Shown here in pieces: positions 41,279 through 49,958 of a stretch of DNA of 55,560 nt; the stretch's first letter is position 1; the number at the start of each line of letters is the position of its first letter. A model generated the notes under the pieces. The model was not told the origin of the DNA. It searched no databases and worked only from the letters and a program-made list of their open reading frames with translations. The position numbers were made by a program, and so were the translations under genes. This DNA is from IDS-8 sp040902105 (GTDB lineage: Bacteria > Pseudomonadota > Gammaproteobacteria > Steroidobacterales > Woeseiaceae), in assembly GCA_040902105.1 (NCBI GenBank), contig JBBDXW010000002.1:1-55560 (forward strand), read 5' to 3'.

Positions 41279-42280
41279 TTACATTGCGAGTTCGTGTTCC
41301 GGGCGCAGGCTTGCCGGCGGCCAGTTGTCGAGGCGCATGCCCAAGCCCAGGCCGTGCTGCTCGAGCACTTCCTTGATTTCGGTAAGCGACTTCTTGCCGA
41401 GATTCGGCGTCCGCAGCAACTCGACCTCGGTACGTTGCACGAGATCGCCGATGTACATGATGTTTTCGGCTTTCAGGCAGTTCGCGGAACGAACCGTGAG
41501 TTCCAGCTCGTCGACCGGACGCATCAGGATCGGATCGATCTGACTCTCGGCACGTGCACCGGCGCCCTCGTCCTGACCCTGCAGATCGACGAAAACCGAC
41601 AGCTGGTCTTTCAGGATGCTGCCTGCGCGGCGAATCGCCTCTTCGGGATCGATGGTGCCATTGGTCTCGATGTCGATGATCAGTTTGTCGAGGTCGGTAC
41701 GCTGCTCGACACGGGCAGACTCGACGTCGTAGGTGACCCGGTTGACGGGGCTGAACGAGGCGTCGAGCTGCAGGCGGCCAATAGGCCCCGACTGCTCTTC
41801 GAATGCCGGCCGCTGCGTCGCCGGGCGATAGCCGCGGCCACGCTCGACCTTGAGCACCATGTTCAGTTCACCGGCCTTTGTCAGGTTGGCGATGACCATG
41901 TCCGGATTCATGATTTCGACGTCGTGATCGAGCTGGATGTCGGCACCGGTAACGGGTCCGGGTCCCTTTTTCGAGATCCGAAGCTCGGCGGTGTCCCGAC
42001 CGTGCATGCGTACGGCAACCTGCTTCAGGTTCAGCAGGATGTCGACGACATCTTCCTGAACGCCCTCGATGCTGGTGTACTCGTGCAGAACGCCTTCGAT
42101 TTCGGCTTCGACAATCGCAGCACCAGGCATGGACGAAAGCAGAATGCGACGCAGCGCATTGCCAAGCGTATGACCGTAGCCGCGTTCGAACGGCTCAATC
42201 GTGACTTTTGCATGTAATGCATCGACCGGTGAGACTTTAACTACACGCGGCTTCAGAAAATCGTGTACAGATTCCTGCAT
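41279..42280 (-). CDS. rpoA: RNA polymerase alpha subunit
   Basis: 333 residues (E. coli 329). The N-terminal dimerisation domain holds EPFERGYGHTLGNALRRILLSSMPG. The C-terminal domain holds LLRTPNLGKKSLTEIKEVL, the helix-hairpin-helix that contacts UP elements and activators such as CRP. It lies 18 bases downstream of rpsD. Confidence 0.99.
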   Translation of the reverse strand: MQESVHDFLKPRVVKVSPVDALHAKVTIEPFERGYGHTLGNALRRILLSSMPGAAIVEAEIEGVLHEYTSIEGVQEDVVDILLNLKQVAVRMHGRDTAELRISKKGPGPVTGADIQLDHDVEIMNPDMVIANLTKAGELNMVLKVERGRGYRPATQRPAFEEQSGPIGRLQLDASFSPVNRVTYDVESARVEQRTDLDKLIIDIETNGTIDPEEAIRRAGSILKDQLSVFVDLQGQDEGAGARAESQIDPILMRPVDELELTVRSANCLKAENIMYIGDLVQRTEVELLRTPNLGKKSLTEIKEVLEQHGLGLGMRLDNWPPASLRPEHELAM

Positions 42281-42298
42281 GGGTAAATACCCTCCTGA

Positions 42299-42919
42299 CT
42301 ATTTCGAGTACAGCTCGACGACAAGGTTTTCGTTAATGTCCGGCAGAATATCCTGACGGTCCGGCAACGACTTGAGTATACCTGCCATCTTTTTCGCATC
42401 CACTTCGACCCAGTCGGGCAGTCCGACCTGGCTCGCAATTTCCAAGGCACTTTGAATGCGGAGTTGTTTGCGGGCTTTTTCGCGAATGCCGATAGAATCG
42501 CCGGCATTCACCTGGGCGGACGGAATGTTGACGATCTGCCCGTTCACTTCGATGCCCTTGTGACTTACAAGCTGGCGCGCTTCCGCGCGTGTTGCGGCGA
42601 AGCCCATCCGATAGACGACGTTGTCCAGCCGTCCTTCGAGGAGCCGCAACAGATTTTCGCCGGTCGAGCCCTTGAGCTGCGCCGCCTTCTTGTAATAGTT
42701 GCTGAACTGCCGCTCCAGCACGCCGTACATGCGGCGCAGTTTCTGCTTTTCACGAAGCTGCATGCCGTAGTCGGACAGACGCGGGCGTCGCTGTGCGGCG
42801 CCTCCGGGCGGAACCTCCAGCTTGCATTTCGATTCCAGCGGTCGGACACCGCTCTTTAAAAACAGGTCCGTGCCTTCGCGGCGGGACAGTTTACATTTTG
42901 GTCCAAGATATCTTGCCAT
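42299..42919 (-). CDS. rpsD: 30S ribosomal protein S4
   Basis: 206 residues, identical in length to E. coli S4. It starts MARYLGPKCKLSRREGTDLF; an in-frame upstream extension overlaps rpsK and was removed. The S4 RNA-binding domain spans LEGRLDNVVYRMGFAATRAEARQLVSHKGI. In E. coli S4 is the translational repressor of the alpha operon, binding a pseudoknot near rpsM; no such structure was resolved here. Confidence 0.98.
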   Translation of the reverse strand: MARYLGPKCKLSRREGTDLFLKSGVRPLESKCKLEVPPGGAAQRRPRLSDYGMQLREKQKLRRMYGVLERQFSNYYKKAAQLKGSTGENLLRLLEGRLDNVVYRMGFAATRAEARQLVSHKGIEVNGQIVNIPSAQVNAGDSIGIREKARKQLRIQSALEIASQVGLPDWVEVDAKKMAGILKSLPDRQDILPDINENLVVELYSK

Positions 42920-42929
42920 CAGTTGATCT

Positions 42930-43313
42930 CTATACGCGGCGTTTCTTCGGCGGACGACAGCCGTTGTGCGGGATCGGCGTGACGTCCTCGATGTTTTGAA
43001 TACGAAAGCCCAACGCGTTAAGCGCACGAACGGCAGACTCCCTGCCGGGGCCCGGCCCACGAACACGGACGTCGACGTTCTTCACGCCAAACTCGAGTGC
43101 CAGGCGTCCAGCCTTTTCCGACGCAACCTGCGCGGCGAACGGCGTGGACTTGCGCGAGCCGCGGAAACCGCAGCCGCCCGCAGTCGCCCACGACAGCGCA
43201 TTACCCTGCCTGTCCGTGATCGTGATAATCGTGTTGTTGAAGGAAGCATGTATGTGGGCAATCGCATCCACAACCTGCTTCTTTACCTTCTTGCGTTTTT
43301 GCGGTTCAACCAT
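42930..43313 (-). CDS. rpsK: 30S ribosomal protein S11
   Basis: 127 residues (E. coli 129). It includes AHIHASFNNTIITITDRQGN and the C-terminal VTPIPHNGCRPPKKRRV, both invariant S11 features. It forms the platform of the small subunit with S6/S18 and S21. It follows rpsM by 35 bases. Confidence 0.98.
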   Translation of the reverse strand: MVEPQKRKKVKKQVVDAIAHIHASFNNTIITITDRQGNALSWATAGGCGFRGSRKSTPFAAQVASEKAGRLALEFGVKNVDVRVRGPGPGRESAVRALNALGFRIQNIEDVTPIPHNGCRPPKKRRV

Positions 43314-43348
43314 CTCTTTATCCTGTGAAAGCGCGTTTGTTGCCTGGC

Positions 43349-43705
43349 CTATCTCTTGATCGGCCGGCGCGGACCCTTGCGTGTGCGGGCGTTGGTGCGT
43401 GTACGCTGGCCGCGGACCGGAAGACCCCGTCTATGGCGAATTCCCCGGTAACAGCCAAGGTCCATCAAGCGCTTGATATTCATCGCATTTTCACGACGCA
43501 AATCGCCCTCCACAATGAATTTCGCCACCGCACTGCGGATGCCTGCGACTTCCGGTTCCGCCAGGTCCTTGACCTGCGTCTCCGGCAGGACGCCGGCCGC
43601 CTTGCAAATCTGCCGCGCCCTGGACCGACCAATACCGAAAATCGACGTCAGTGCAATACCGACGTGCTTGTTCAGCGGAATATTTATGCCTGCTATGCGT
43701 GCCAC
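43349..43705 (-). CDS. rpsM: 30S ribosomal protein S13
   Basis: 118 residues, as in E. coli. It starts MARIAGINIPLNKHVGIALTSIFGIGRSRA and ends with the basic tail GQRTRTNARTRKGPRRPIKR, which contacts P-site tRNA. It is the first gene of the alpha operon proper, 17 bases downstream of rpmJ. Confidence 0.98.
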   Translation of the reverse strand: MARIAGINIPLNKHVGIALTSIFGIGRSRARQICKAAGVLPETQVKDLAEPEVAGIRSAVAKFIVEGDLRRENAMNIKRLMDLGCYRGIRHRRGLPVRGQRTRTNARTRKGPRRPIKR

Positions 43706-43722
43706 AATTCTTACCTTTCGTG

Positions 43723-43836
43723 TTAACCCTGACGCTGCTTATGACGCGCGTCGGTACAGATCACCCGAACGACGCCCTTGCGCCGGATAACCTTGCAGTT
43801 CCTGCACATTCTCTTGACCGATGCTCTGACTTTCAT
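43723..43836 (-). CDS. rpmJ: 50S ribosomal protein L36 (zinc form)
   Basis: 37 residues, found by reading the secY-rpsM gap. The sequence begins MKVRASVKRMCRNCKVIRR and ends TDARHKQRQG. The C-x2-C-x12-C-x4-H zinc ribbon is complete, so this is the C+ form. Zinc-independent L36 copies, when present, lie elsewhere. The start ATG is 30 bases downstream of the secY stop. Confidence 0.97.
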   Translation of the reverse strand: MKVRASVKRMCRNCKVIRRKGVVRVICTDARHKQRQG

Positions 43837-43865
43837 GAGCGTTCTCCGAAAACCGCCGAGTTCCC

Positions 43866-45227
43866 TCAGCGAAGCTGCCCGCTGCGTCCGTAATTGCGCA
43901 GATTGGCCTTTTGCATCATGCCCTCATACTGATGGCTCATTGCGTGAGCCTGCATCTGCGACATGAAATCCATTGTTACGACAACGAGGATCAACAGCGA
44001 CGTACCGCCGAAGCTGAACGGAATGCTGGGGTTGAACATGATCAGCAACTCCGGCAGCAGGCATACACCCGCGACATAAAGCGCGCCCCAGAACGTAAGC
44101 CGCGTCAGCACCTTGTCGATGTAATCCGCGGTTTGCGCGCCCGGCCGGATGCCCGGCACAAATGCACCGGAGCGCTTGAGGTTATCCGCCGTTTCCTTCG
44201 AGTTGAAAACAAGTGCCGTATAAAAGAAACAGAAAAACACGATCATGGCCGCATACAGCAGCACGTATATCGGCTGCCCGGGGCCCAGGTTGGCGCCGAC
44301 TGTCTGCAACGCCTGCTGCACTGCGTTCGGGTCGTTTACCTGACCGAAAAACTGCGCGATCGTTGCAGGAAACAGCAGGATACTGGAAGCAAAAATCGGC
44401 GGAATGACGCCGGACATGTTGATCTTGAACGGCAGATGCGTGCTCTGGGCAGCATACATTCGCCTGCCCTGCTGTCGCCTGGCGTAATTGACGGTTATCC
44501 GACGTTGCGCGCGTTCCATGTAAACGACGAAGGTCGTAGCACCGATGGCGCCGACCAGCATCAGGATGGCCATGGCCGAGGACATCTCGCCGTTGCGCAC
44601 CAGTTCTGCGGTTCCGGCGACGGCCGCCGGCAGTCCGGCAACGATGCCGGCCAGAATGATCATGGATATGCCGTTGCCGATGCCGCGCTCGGTAATCTGT
44701 TCGCCGAGCCACATCAGAAACATGGTTCCGGTGACCAGCGTGATACAGGCCGTGATCAGAAACGCCGGTCCTGGATTGACGACGACGCCGGGCTGGGTCT
44801 GCAGCCAGGAAGCGGCCGCGACCGACTGGAACATCGACAGTCCAACCGTGCCGAAACGCGTGTATTGCGTGATTTTGCGTTTACCGGCTTCGCCTTCCTT
44901 CCTCAATTGCTGCATTGACGGCACGATCATGCTCGCCATCTGCATAATGATCGAAGCCGAAATGTAAGGCATGATGCCGAGCGCAAAAAGGCCGAAACGG
45001 GCCAGTGCGCCGCCGGAAAACATGTTGAAAAGCGCCAGCATGTTACCAGCCTGCTGATCGAAGAACGCGGCCAGCGCGGCCGGGTCCACGCCGGGAACGG
45101 GAATAAACGTGCCCACACGGAAGACGATCAGCGCGCCCACCAGAAACGCTATGCGCTTCTTCAGCTCGCCGAGTTTGCCCGCCGCTTTCACGACGTCCGC
45201 CGGATTGTTGGTTGGCCGTTTCGCCAC
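43866..45227 (-). CDS. secY: Protein translocase subunit SecY
   Basis: 453 residues with ten membrane helices (E. coli 443). It includes the helix 2 plug region ISASIIMQ, the cytoplasmic loop ITVNYARRQQGRR involved in SecA/ribosome binding, and IRPGAQTADYIDKVLTRLT. It is the core channel for Sec export. It sits between rplO and rpmJ as is usual in the spc operon. Confidence 0.98.
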   Translation of the reverse strand: MAKRPTNNPADVVKAAGKLGELKKRIAFLVGALIVFRVGTFIPVPGVDPAALAAFFDQQAGNMLALFNMFSGGALARFGLFALGIMPYISASIIMQMASMIVPSMQQLRKEGEAGKRKITQYTRFGTVGLSMFQSVAAASWLQTQPGVVVNPGPAFLITACITLVTGTMFLMWLGEQITERGIGNGISMIILAGIVAGLPAAVAGTAELVRNGEMSSAMAILMLVGAIGATTFVVYMERAQRRITVNYARRQQGRRMYAAQSTHLPFKINMSGVIPPIFASSILLFPATIAQFFGQVNDPNAVQQALQTVGANLGPGQPIYVLLYAAMIVFFCFFYTALVFNSKETADNLKRSGAFVPGIRPGAQTADYIDKVLTRLTFWGALYVAGVCLLPELLIMFNPSIPFSFGGTSLLILVVVTMDFMSQMQAHAMSHQYEGMMQKANLRNYGRSGQLR

Positions 45228-45262
45228 TTCGTTTACCCGTTGTTTCCAGTGCTTTCTGTCAG

Positions 45263-45697
45263 TTACGCGTCGACGCTGCCGCCAGCCGATTCGATCGCCG
45301 CGACAGCGCCCTTTGTGACCTTGACGCCCTTTACCTTGACGGCCTTATCGAGCTTGCCTGAAAGGATGACCTTCACCTTTTCCGCCTGTGCAGAAATGAG
45401 GCCCGCCTTCCGCAGCGCCGCCATGTCGATCACATCCGCTTCCGGAATCGCCAGCTCGTGCAGGCGAACTTCGACCGATTTGCCCTTTTGCCGGGACGTA
45501 AAGCCAACCTTCGGCAAGCGACGCTGCAGCGGCATCTGGCCGCCTTCGAAGCCGACCTTGGTGTATCCGCCGGCGCGCGCGTGCTGACCCTTCTGGCCGC
45601 GCCCCGAAGTCTTGCCCTGGCCGGCCGAATGCCCGCGCCCGCGGCGCTTGGCGTTCTTTTTCGAGCCTTTTTGCGGCGTCAATGAATTGAGACGCAT
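45263..45697 (-). CDS. rplO: 50S ribosomal protein L15
   Basis: 144 residues, as in E. coli. The N-terminal Gly/Arg-rich extension has RGRGHSAGQGKTSGRGQKGQ and is followed by GFEGGQMPLQRRLPKVGF. It is a late-assembly 23S rRNA protein. It is one base downstream of rpmD. Confidence 0.98.
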   Translation of the reverse strand: MRLNSLTPQKGSKKNAKRRGRGHSAGQGKTSGRGQKGQHARAGGYTKVGFEGGQMPLQRRLPKVGFTSRQKGKSVEVRLHELAIPEADVIDMAALRKAGLISAQAEKVKVILSGKLDKAVKVKGVKVTKGAVAAIESAGGSVDA

Positions 45698-45698
45698 G

Positions 45699-45887
45699 TC
45701 AAACCTCCTCGACCGAAACGAGGTACGAAATCCTGTTGATCATGCCGCGAACCTCCGGCGTGTCGGCAACGATCACGCTGTGGCGAATCTTGCGCAGTCC
45801 GAGACCCGTAATGCACGCGCGGTGGTTCTTCAAGCGGCCGTGGCGGCTCTTTTCGAGCGTCACCTTCAACTGTTTTGGCTTAGCCAT
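45699..45887 (-). CDS. rpmD: 50S ribosomal protein L30
   Basis: 62 residues (E. coli 59). KQLKVTLEKSRHGRLKNHRACITGLGLRKI is the L30 core. It lies between rpsE and rplO, the standard spc order. This short L30 is the bacterial form. Confidence 0.96.
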   Translation of the reverse strand: MAKPKQLKVTLEKSRHGRLKNHRACITGLGLRKIRHSVIVADTPEVRGMINRISYLVSVEEV

Positions 45888-45924
45888 CGTCTCTGTCCGT
45901 AAACCTGCAAATCAATCCGGCCGG

Positions 45925-46431
45925 TCAGGCCAGAATCTCTTTTACTTTCTTGCCGCGCTTTGCAGCAATTGACTTGGGCGAATGAATCTCCGACAGCGCG
46001 CCGATGGTCGCGCGGACCACGTTAATCGGATTGCGCGACCCGTAGCTCTTGGCCAGGACGTTGCGCACACCGGCGCACTCGAACACCGCACGCATGGCGC
46101 CTCCGGCAATAATTCCCGTACCATCGGAGGCCGGCTGCATGTAAACGTAGGTAGCGCCGTGCCGGCCCTTCTTGGCGTATTGCAGTGTCTCGTTGGTCAG
46201 ATTCACCTTTATCATGTTCTTGCGCGCGGCCTGCATCGCCTTCTGGATTGCGACCGGCACTTCACGCGCCTTGCCGTAACCAAAGCCGACCTTGCCGTTA
46301 CGGTCGCCGACTACGGTCAGTGCAGTGAAACCGAATTGACGTCCGCCCTTAACGACCTTCGCGACGCGATTGACGGTGACCAGTTTTTCGAGAAAGTCAT
46401 CGCCGCTCTGTGATTGATCCATTCGTGCCAT
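45925..46431 (-). CDS. rpsE: 30S ribosomal protein S5
   Basis: 168 residues (E. coli 167). It contains LVTVNRVAKVVKGGRQFGFTALTVVGD and GIIAGGAMRAVFECAGV, the double-stranded RNA-binding and S5 folds. It takes part in decoding fidelity. It starts 45 bases after the end of the MITE-like element that separates it from rplR. Confidence 0.98.
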   Translation of the reverse strand: MARMDQSQSGDDFLEKLVTVNRVAKVVKGGRQFGFTALTVVGDRNGKVGFGYGKAREVPVAIQKAMQAARKNMIKVNLTNETLQYAKKGRHGATYVYMQPASDGTGIIAGGAMRAVFECAGVRNVLAKSYGSRNPINVVRATIGALSEIHSPKSIAAKRGKKVKEILA

Positions 46432-46476
46432 TTGTTTAATCCTGACTTGTCGCTTTCGCGCTTTACCTTAAGGTTC

Positions 46477-46639
46477 AGCCCGCATTTCTCACAGGACTGA
46501 CGAGCCCTCGCTTGATCTTTGAATCCACAAAGGATTTTTTTCGGTCGGAAATACGGTCTGTATTCCGCTCCCGCAAAAAATCCTTTGTGAATCCAAATCT
46601 CTGCGCGATCATCTCGCCATCCTGTGAGAAATACGGGCT
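46477..46639. mobile_element. 163-bp palindromic MITE-like element inside the spc operon, between rplR and rpsE
   Basis: The left end reads AGCCCGCATTTCTCACAGG; the right end is the reverse complement with one change. The arms continue through a matching segment around TTGAATCCACAAAGGATTTTTT and its partner to an inner GGAAATAC-N5-GTATTCC at the exact centre (about 46558). There is no ORF inside. The TAG stop of rplR (46638-46640) overlaps the right end. Read as RNA it would be a long hairpin in the middle of an essential polycistronic message. Confidence 0.88.
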
Positions 46640-46997
46640 AAAATTTCAAGCCCGCTTCGCGGGCCGCGTCGGCCAGCGCTTTCACGCGGCCGTGATAACG
46701 AAACCCCGAGCGATCAAATGCGACTGTATCGATCCCTGCAGCCTTCGCTTTTTCCGCGATGCGCGCTCCCACGATCGCTGCCGCTGCGGTATTGCCCGTG
46801 CCCTGCATGCCCTTTCGCACGTCCTTTTCGAGCGTCGAAGCGGCAGCCAGTACAGTGCCACCGTCAGGCGCAATGATCTGGGCGTAAATATGCCGGGGCG
46901 TGCGGTGAACGCTCAGGCGATTCACTGCCAATTGCTCGATCTTGGCCCGGCTTTTCCGGGCGCGGCGCAAGCGGTTCTGTTTTTTGTCCAGTTTCAT
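46638..46997 (-). CDS. rplR: 50S ribosomal protein L18
   Basis: 119 residues (E. coli 117). It includes RLSVHRTPRHIYAQIIA and the conserved end ADAAREAGLKF, so the C-terminus is intact despite the element at its stop codon. L18 binds 5S rRNA with L5. The TAG stop is shared with the palindromic element. Confidence 0.98.
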   Translation of the reverse strand: MKLDKKQNRLRRARKSRAKIEQLAVNRLSVHRTPRHIYAQIIAPDGGTVLAAASTLEKDVRKGMQGTGNTAAAAIVGARIAEKAKAAGIDTVAFDRSGFRYHGRVKALADAAREAGLKF

Positions 46998-47045
46998 GAC
47001 TGTCTCGTAAAATTCATTCAGCGGGGAAGCAAAGGGGTAATCCTG

Positions 47046-47579
47046 CTACTTCTTCTTCGCTTCCTTGATGATCACGCGCTCGTCTGCATAGCGCACACCT
47101 TTGCCTTTATAGGGCTCGGGCCGGCGGAAACCACGGATTTCGGCGGCGACGTGCCCGACCTGCTGCTTGTCGGCGCCCCTGATGATCACTTCGGTCTGAC
47201 TGGGCGTTTCGATCGATATGCCGTCCGGAACGTTGAAAACCACCGGGTGCGAAAAACCGAGCGTCAGATTCAGCTTCTTGCCCTGGGCTTGTGCGCGATA
47301 GCCGACGCCGACCAACTCCAGTTTCTTCTCGAAGCCATGGGACACGCCGCGTACCATGTTGGCGAGCAGTGCTCGCGTGGTACCGGAGATTGCCGATGCA
47401 AAGCGCGAATTCGATCGCCTCTTGACGGTCAGCTCGTTACCGTCCTGTGCGACCTGGACCTCGGAATTCAGGTCCAGCGACAACGCACCCTTTTTGCCTT
47501 TGAGGGTCACCGTCGTGCCGTTCTGGCTGAATTCAATACCGTCCGGCAACACTACCGGGTTTTTCGCAACTCTGGACAT
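47046..47579 (-). CDS. rplF: 50S ribosomal protein L6
   Basis: 177 residues, as in E. coli, from MSRVAKNPVVLPDGIEF. The duplicated L6 fold ends with the signature GHVAAEIRGFRRPEPYKGKGVRYADE. It lies near the sarcin-ricin loop. The upstream in-frame extension overlaps nothing conserved and was removed. Confidence 0.98.
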   Translation of the reverse strand: MSRVAKNPVVLPDGIEFSQNGTTVTLKGKKGALSLDLNSEVQVAQDGNELTVKRRSNSRFASAISGTTRALLANMVRGVSHGFEKKLELVGVGYRAQAQGKKLNLTLGFSHPVVFNVPDGISIETPSQTEVIIRGADKQQVGHVAAEIRGFRRPEPYKGKGVRYADERVIIKEAKKK

Positions 47580-47616
47580 AACCGTCTCTCGTAGCTTCGT
47601 CGAATGCTTCAGTGCA

Positions 47617-48012
47617 TCAGGAAATGACGCACAGAACCTCGCCGCCAATACCCTTTTCGCGGGCCTGCCGATCGCTCATGACGCCCGCCGACGTCGACAC
47701 GATGGCCACACCCAGTCCGCCCAGTACCTTGGGCAGATCTTCCTTGCGGCGGTAGATCCGCAATCCCGGCTTGCTGACGCGCTGAATACGCTCGATCACC
47801 GGCTTACCCTCGAAGTACTTCAGTTCTACCGTCAGACCTTCCTTCTTGCCGTCGGTCATCGTCGAGTAGTCGGTGATATAGCCTTCGTCCTTCAGGACCC
47901 TGGCAACTGCGGCTTTCGCTTTGGATGCCGGCATCGTGACGCTCACTTTGCGGGCTTTCTGACCATTACGAATACGGGTCAGCATGTCGGAAATGGGATC
48001 GGTCATACTCAT
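47617..48012 (-). CDS. rpsH: 30S ribosomal protein S8
   Basis: 131 residues (E. coli 130). It starts MSMTDPISDMLTRIRNGQKA and carries the C-terminal STSAGVMSDRQAREKGIGGE. In E. coli S8 represses the spc operon by binding near rplE; the equivalent site was not resolved here. Confidence 0.98.
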   Translation of the reverse strand: MSMTDPISDMLTRIRNGQKARKVSVTMPASKAKAAVARVLKDEGYITDYSTMTDGKKEGLTVELKYFEGKPVIERIQRVSKPGLRIYRRKEDLPKVLGGLGVAIVSTSAGVMSDRQAREKGIGGEVLCVIS

Positions 48013-48025
48013 CGCTTGTCTCCGC

Positions 48026-48331
48026 CTACCAGCTCGCCTTGGTCAGCCCGGGGATTTCGCCCCTCATGGCTACTTCTCTCAGCTTGTTTCTGCCCAGGCC
48101 GAATTTTCGATAAACGCCGCGCGGCCGGCCGGTGATGGAACAACGATTTCGCATGCGTGACGGGCTCGCATCGCGCGGCATGGCATTCAGTTTTTCCTGC
48201 GCTGCCACTCGTTCTTCGTCCGAGATCGTCAGATCCCGAATGGTTTCCTTGAGCGCTGAACGCTTCTTCGCGTAACGCTTAACCATTTTGGCGCGTTTCA
48301 GTTCGCGCTCCTTCATCGACCTTTTGGCCAT
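48026..48331 (-). CDS. rpsN: 30S ribosomal protein S14 (zinc-free form)
   Basis: 101 residues, the long C-minus form without the CxxC zinc ribbon. The conserved end is RCSITGRPRGVYRKFGLGRNKLREVAMRGEIPGLTKASW. It is adjacent to rpsH with a 13-base gap. Confidence 0.98.
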   Translation of the reverse strand: MAKRSMKERELKRAKMVKRYAKKRSALKETIRDLTISDEERVAAQEKLNAMPRDASPSRMRNRCSITGRPRGVYRKFGLGRNKLREVAMRGEIPGLTKASW

Positions 48332-48345
48332 AGTCTTTTCTCTGC

Positions 48346-48885
48346 CTATTTCTTGAAAGGAAAGTTAAACGCCTCGAGCAGCGCCCGACCTTCTTCGGCA
48401 TTACGAGCCGTGGTGGAAATCGTGATATCCATACCGCGGATTGCATCCACCTGATCGTAGTTAACTTCCGGAAAAATGATCTGTTCCTGAACGCCCAGGC
48501 TGTAATTGCCCTGGCCGTCGAACGAGCGTCCGTTCAAGCCGCGGAAGTCCCGAATTCGGGGAATCGCGATGCTTACCAGCCGATCCAGGAACTCGTACAT
48601 GCGCTCACGCCGCAAAGTCACTTTGCAGCCAATCGGGTAGCCGTCGCGAATCTTGAACCCGGCAACGGATTTGCGCGCCAGTGTTTTCACCGGTTTCTGC
48701 CCCGAAATTCGTTCCATGTCACTCATTGCGTGGTCTAGCACCTTGCGGTCGGCCACGGCCTCACCGACGCCCATGTTCAGCGTGATCTTGGTGACACGCG
48801 GCACTTCCATGGCGTTCGTCAACTCGAGTTTCTGCTGGATCTGGTCGTGCAGCTCTTTGCGATACTGTTCGTACAATCTGGCCAT
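48346..48885 (-). CDS. rplE: 50S ribosomal protein L5
   Basis: 179 residues, as in E. coli, from MARLYEQYRKEL (AAGG seven bases upstream). It includes VPRVTKITLNMGVGEAVADRK and GLNGRSFDGQGNYSLGVQEQ. It binds 5S rRNA and contacts P-site tRNA. Confidence 0.98.
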   Translation of the reverse strand: MARLYEQYRKELHDQIQQKLELTNAMEVPRVTKITLNMGVGEAVADRKVLDHAMSDMERISGQKPVKTLARKSVAGFKIRDGYPIGCKVTLRRERMYEFLDRLVSIAIPRIRDFRGLNGRSFDGQGNYSLGVQEQIIFPEVNYDQVDAIRGMDITISTTARNAEEGRALLEAFNFPFKK

Positions 48886-48899
48886 TTTCAAACCTTGCT

Positions 48900-49223
48900 T
48901 CAGATGTCCACAACTTCGTTGCTGGACTTGAAAATTCGCACTTTTTCGCCGTCACCCGAAATGCGTATACCGACACGATCGCCTTTCTTTATCTGGGGGT
49001 TGAACACCAGTACATTCGAAATTGCGACCGGCATCTCCTTGTCCACGATGCCGCCCTGTACGGGAGGCATTGCGTTCGGGTTCGCCTTCTGGTGTTTCCT
49101 GGCGATGTTTATGCCTTCCACCAGCACGCGGTCGTCGTGCAGCACCTGCAATACGGTACCGCGGCGTCCCTTGTCCTTTCCGCTGATAACGACGACTTCG
49201 TCACCTTTCCTGATCTTGTTCAT
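48900..49223 (-). CDS. rplX: 50S ribosomal protein L24
   Basis: 107 residues (E. coli 104). A KOW motif, KGDEVVVISGKDKGRRGTV, opens the protein, followed by KHQKANPNAMPPVQGGIVDKEMPV. It initiates 50S assembly. It lies 14 bases upstream of rplE. Confidence 0.98.
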   Translation of the reverse strand: MNKIRKGDEVVVISGKDKGRRGTVLQVLHDDRVLVEGINIARKHQKANPNAMPPVQGGIVDKEMPVAISNVLVFNPQIKKGDRVGIRISGDGEKVRIFKSSNEVVDI

Positions 49224-49244
49224 CTGATCCGTCCTCGCCGCACC

Positions 49245-49613
49245 TTACAGAACTTCCGGCGCCAGCGAAATAATTTTCATGAACTGGTTGGTCCGGAGTT
49301 CGCGCGTCACGGGCCCGAAGATACGAGTGCCAATCGGCTCCAGCCTTGCATTGAGCAATACCGCCGCGTTGCCGTCGAAGCGGATTAACGACCCGTCTTT
49401 GCGGCGTACGCCCTTGCGCGTGCGTACAACCACCGCGTTGTAAACTTCACCCTTCTTGACTTTGCCGCGCGGAATCGCGTCCTTGACGCTTACCTTGATT
49501 ACATCGCCTACGCCCGCATACCGCCGTTTCGACCCGCCGAGCACCTTGATGCACTGTATGCGTCGCGCGCCCGAGTTATCGGCCGCGTCAAGTACTGTCT
49601 GCATCTGAATCAT
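49245..49613 (-). CDS. rplN: 50S ribosomal protein L14
   Basis: 122 residues (E. coli 123). It starts MIQMQTVLDAADNSGARRIQCIKVLGGS and ends FMKIISLAPEVL. It is the first gene of the spc operon; a short gap of 60 bases to rpsQ precedes it and could hold its promoter, but none is clear. Confidence 0.98.
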   Translation of the reverse strand: MIQMQTVLDAADNSGARRIQCIKVLGGSKRRYAGVGDVIKVSVKDAIPRGKVKKGEVYNAVVVRTRKGVRRKDGSLIRFDGNAAVLLNARLEPIGTRIFGPVTRELRTNQFMKIISLAPEVL

Positions 49614-49673
49614 GGCTGCTTTCCGTCAATCACTATTGTCAATTCATCGATTGGTCGTTTACGAATGCGCCGA

Positions 49674-49958
49674 TCATTCCTCGACGGCGCGCTCGATGAT
49701 ATCCACGACCTTCCAGGCCTTGTTTTTCGACACCGGACGGCACTCGCGGATTGCGACGCGATCACCCGTCTTGCACTCGTTTGTCTCGTCGTGCGCCATC
49801 ACCTTGCTGGTACGGCGCACGTACTTACCGTACACCGGGTGCTTGATCACGCGTTCGATGGAGACCGACACTGACTTGTTCATCTTGTCACTGACCACCC
49901 GGCCGACGACCGTGCGCTGAGTTTTCTTCTCCTCAGTACCTTTCACCTGTTCGTTCAT
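49674..49958 (-). CDS. rpsQ: 30S ribosomal protein S17
   Basis: 94 residues against 84 in E. coli, with a longer acidic/basic N-terminal leader (MNEQVKGTEEKKTQ) before RTVVGRVVSDKMNKSV. The HPVYGKYVRRTSK motif and IRECRPVSKNKAWKVV follow. It overlaps the rpmC stop by four bases. Confidence 0.97.
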   Translation of the reverse strand: MNEQVKGTEEKKTQRTVVGRVVSDKMNKSVSVSIERVIKHPVYGKYVRRTSKVMAHDETNECKTGDRVAIRECRPVSKNKAWKVVDIIERAVEE

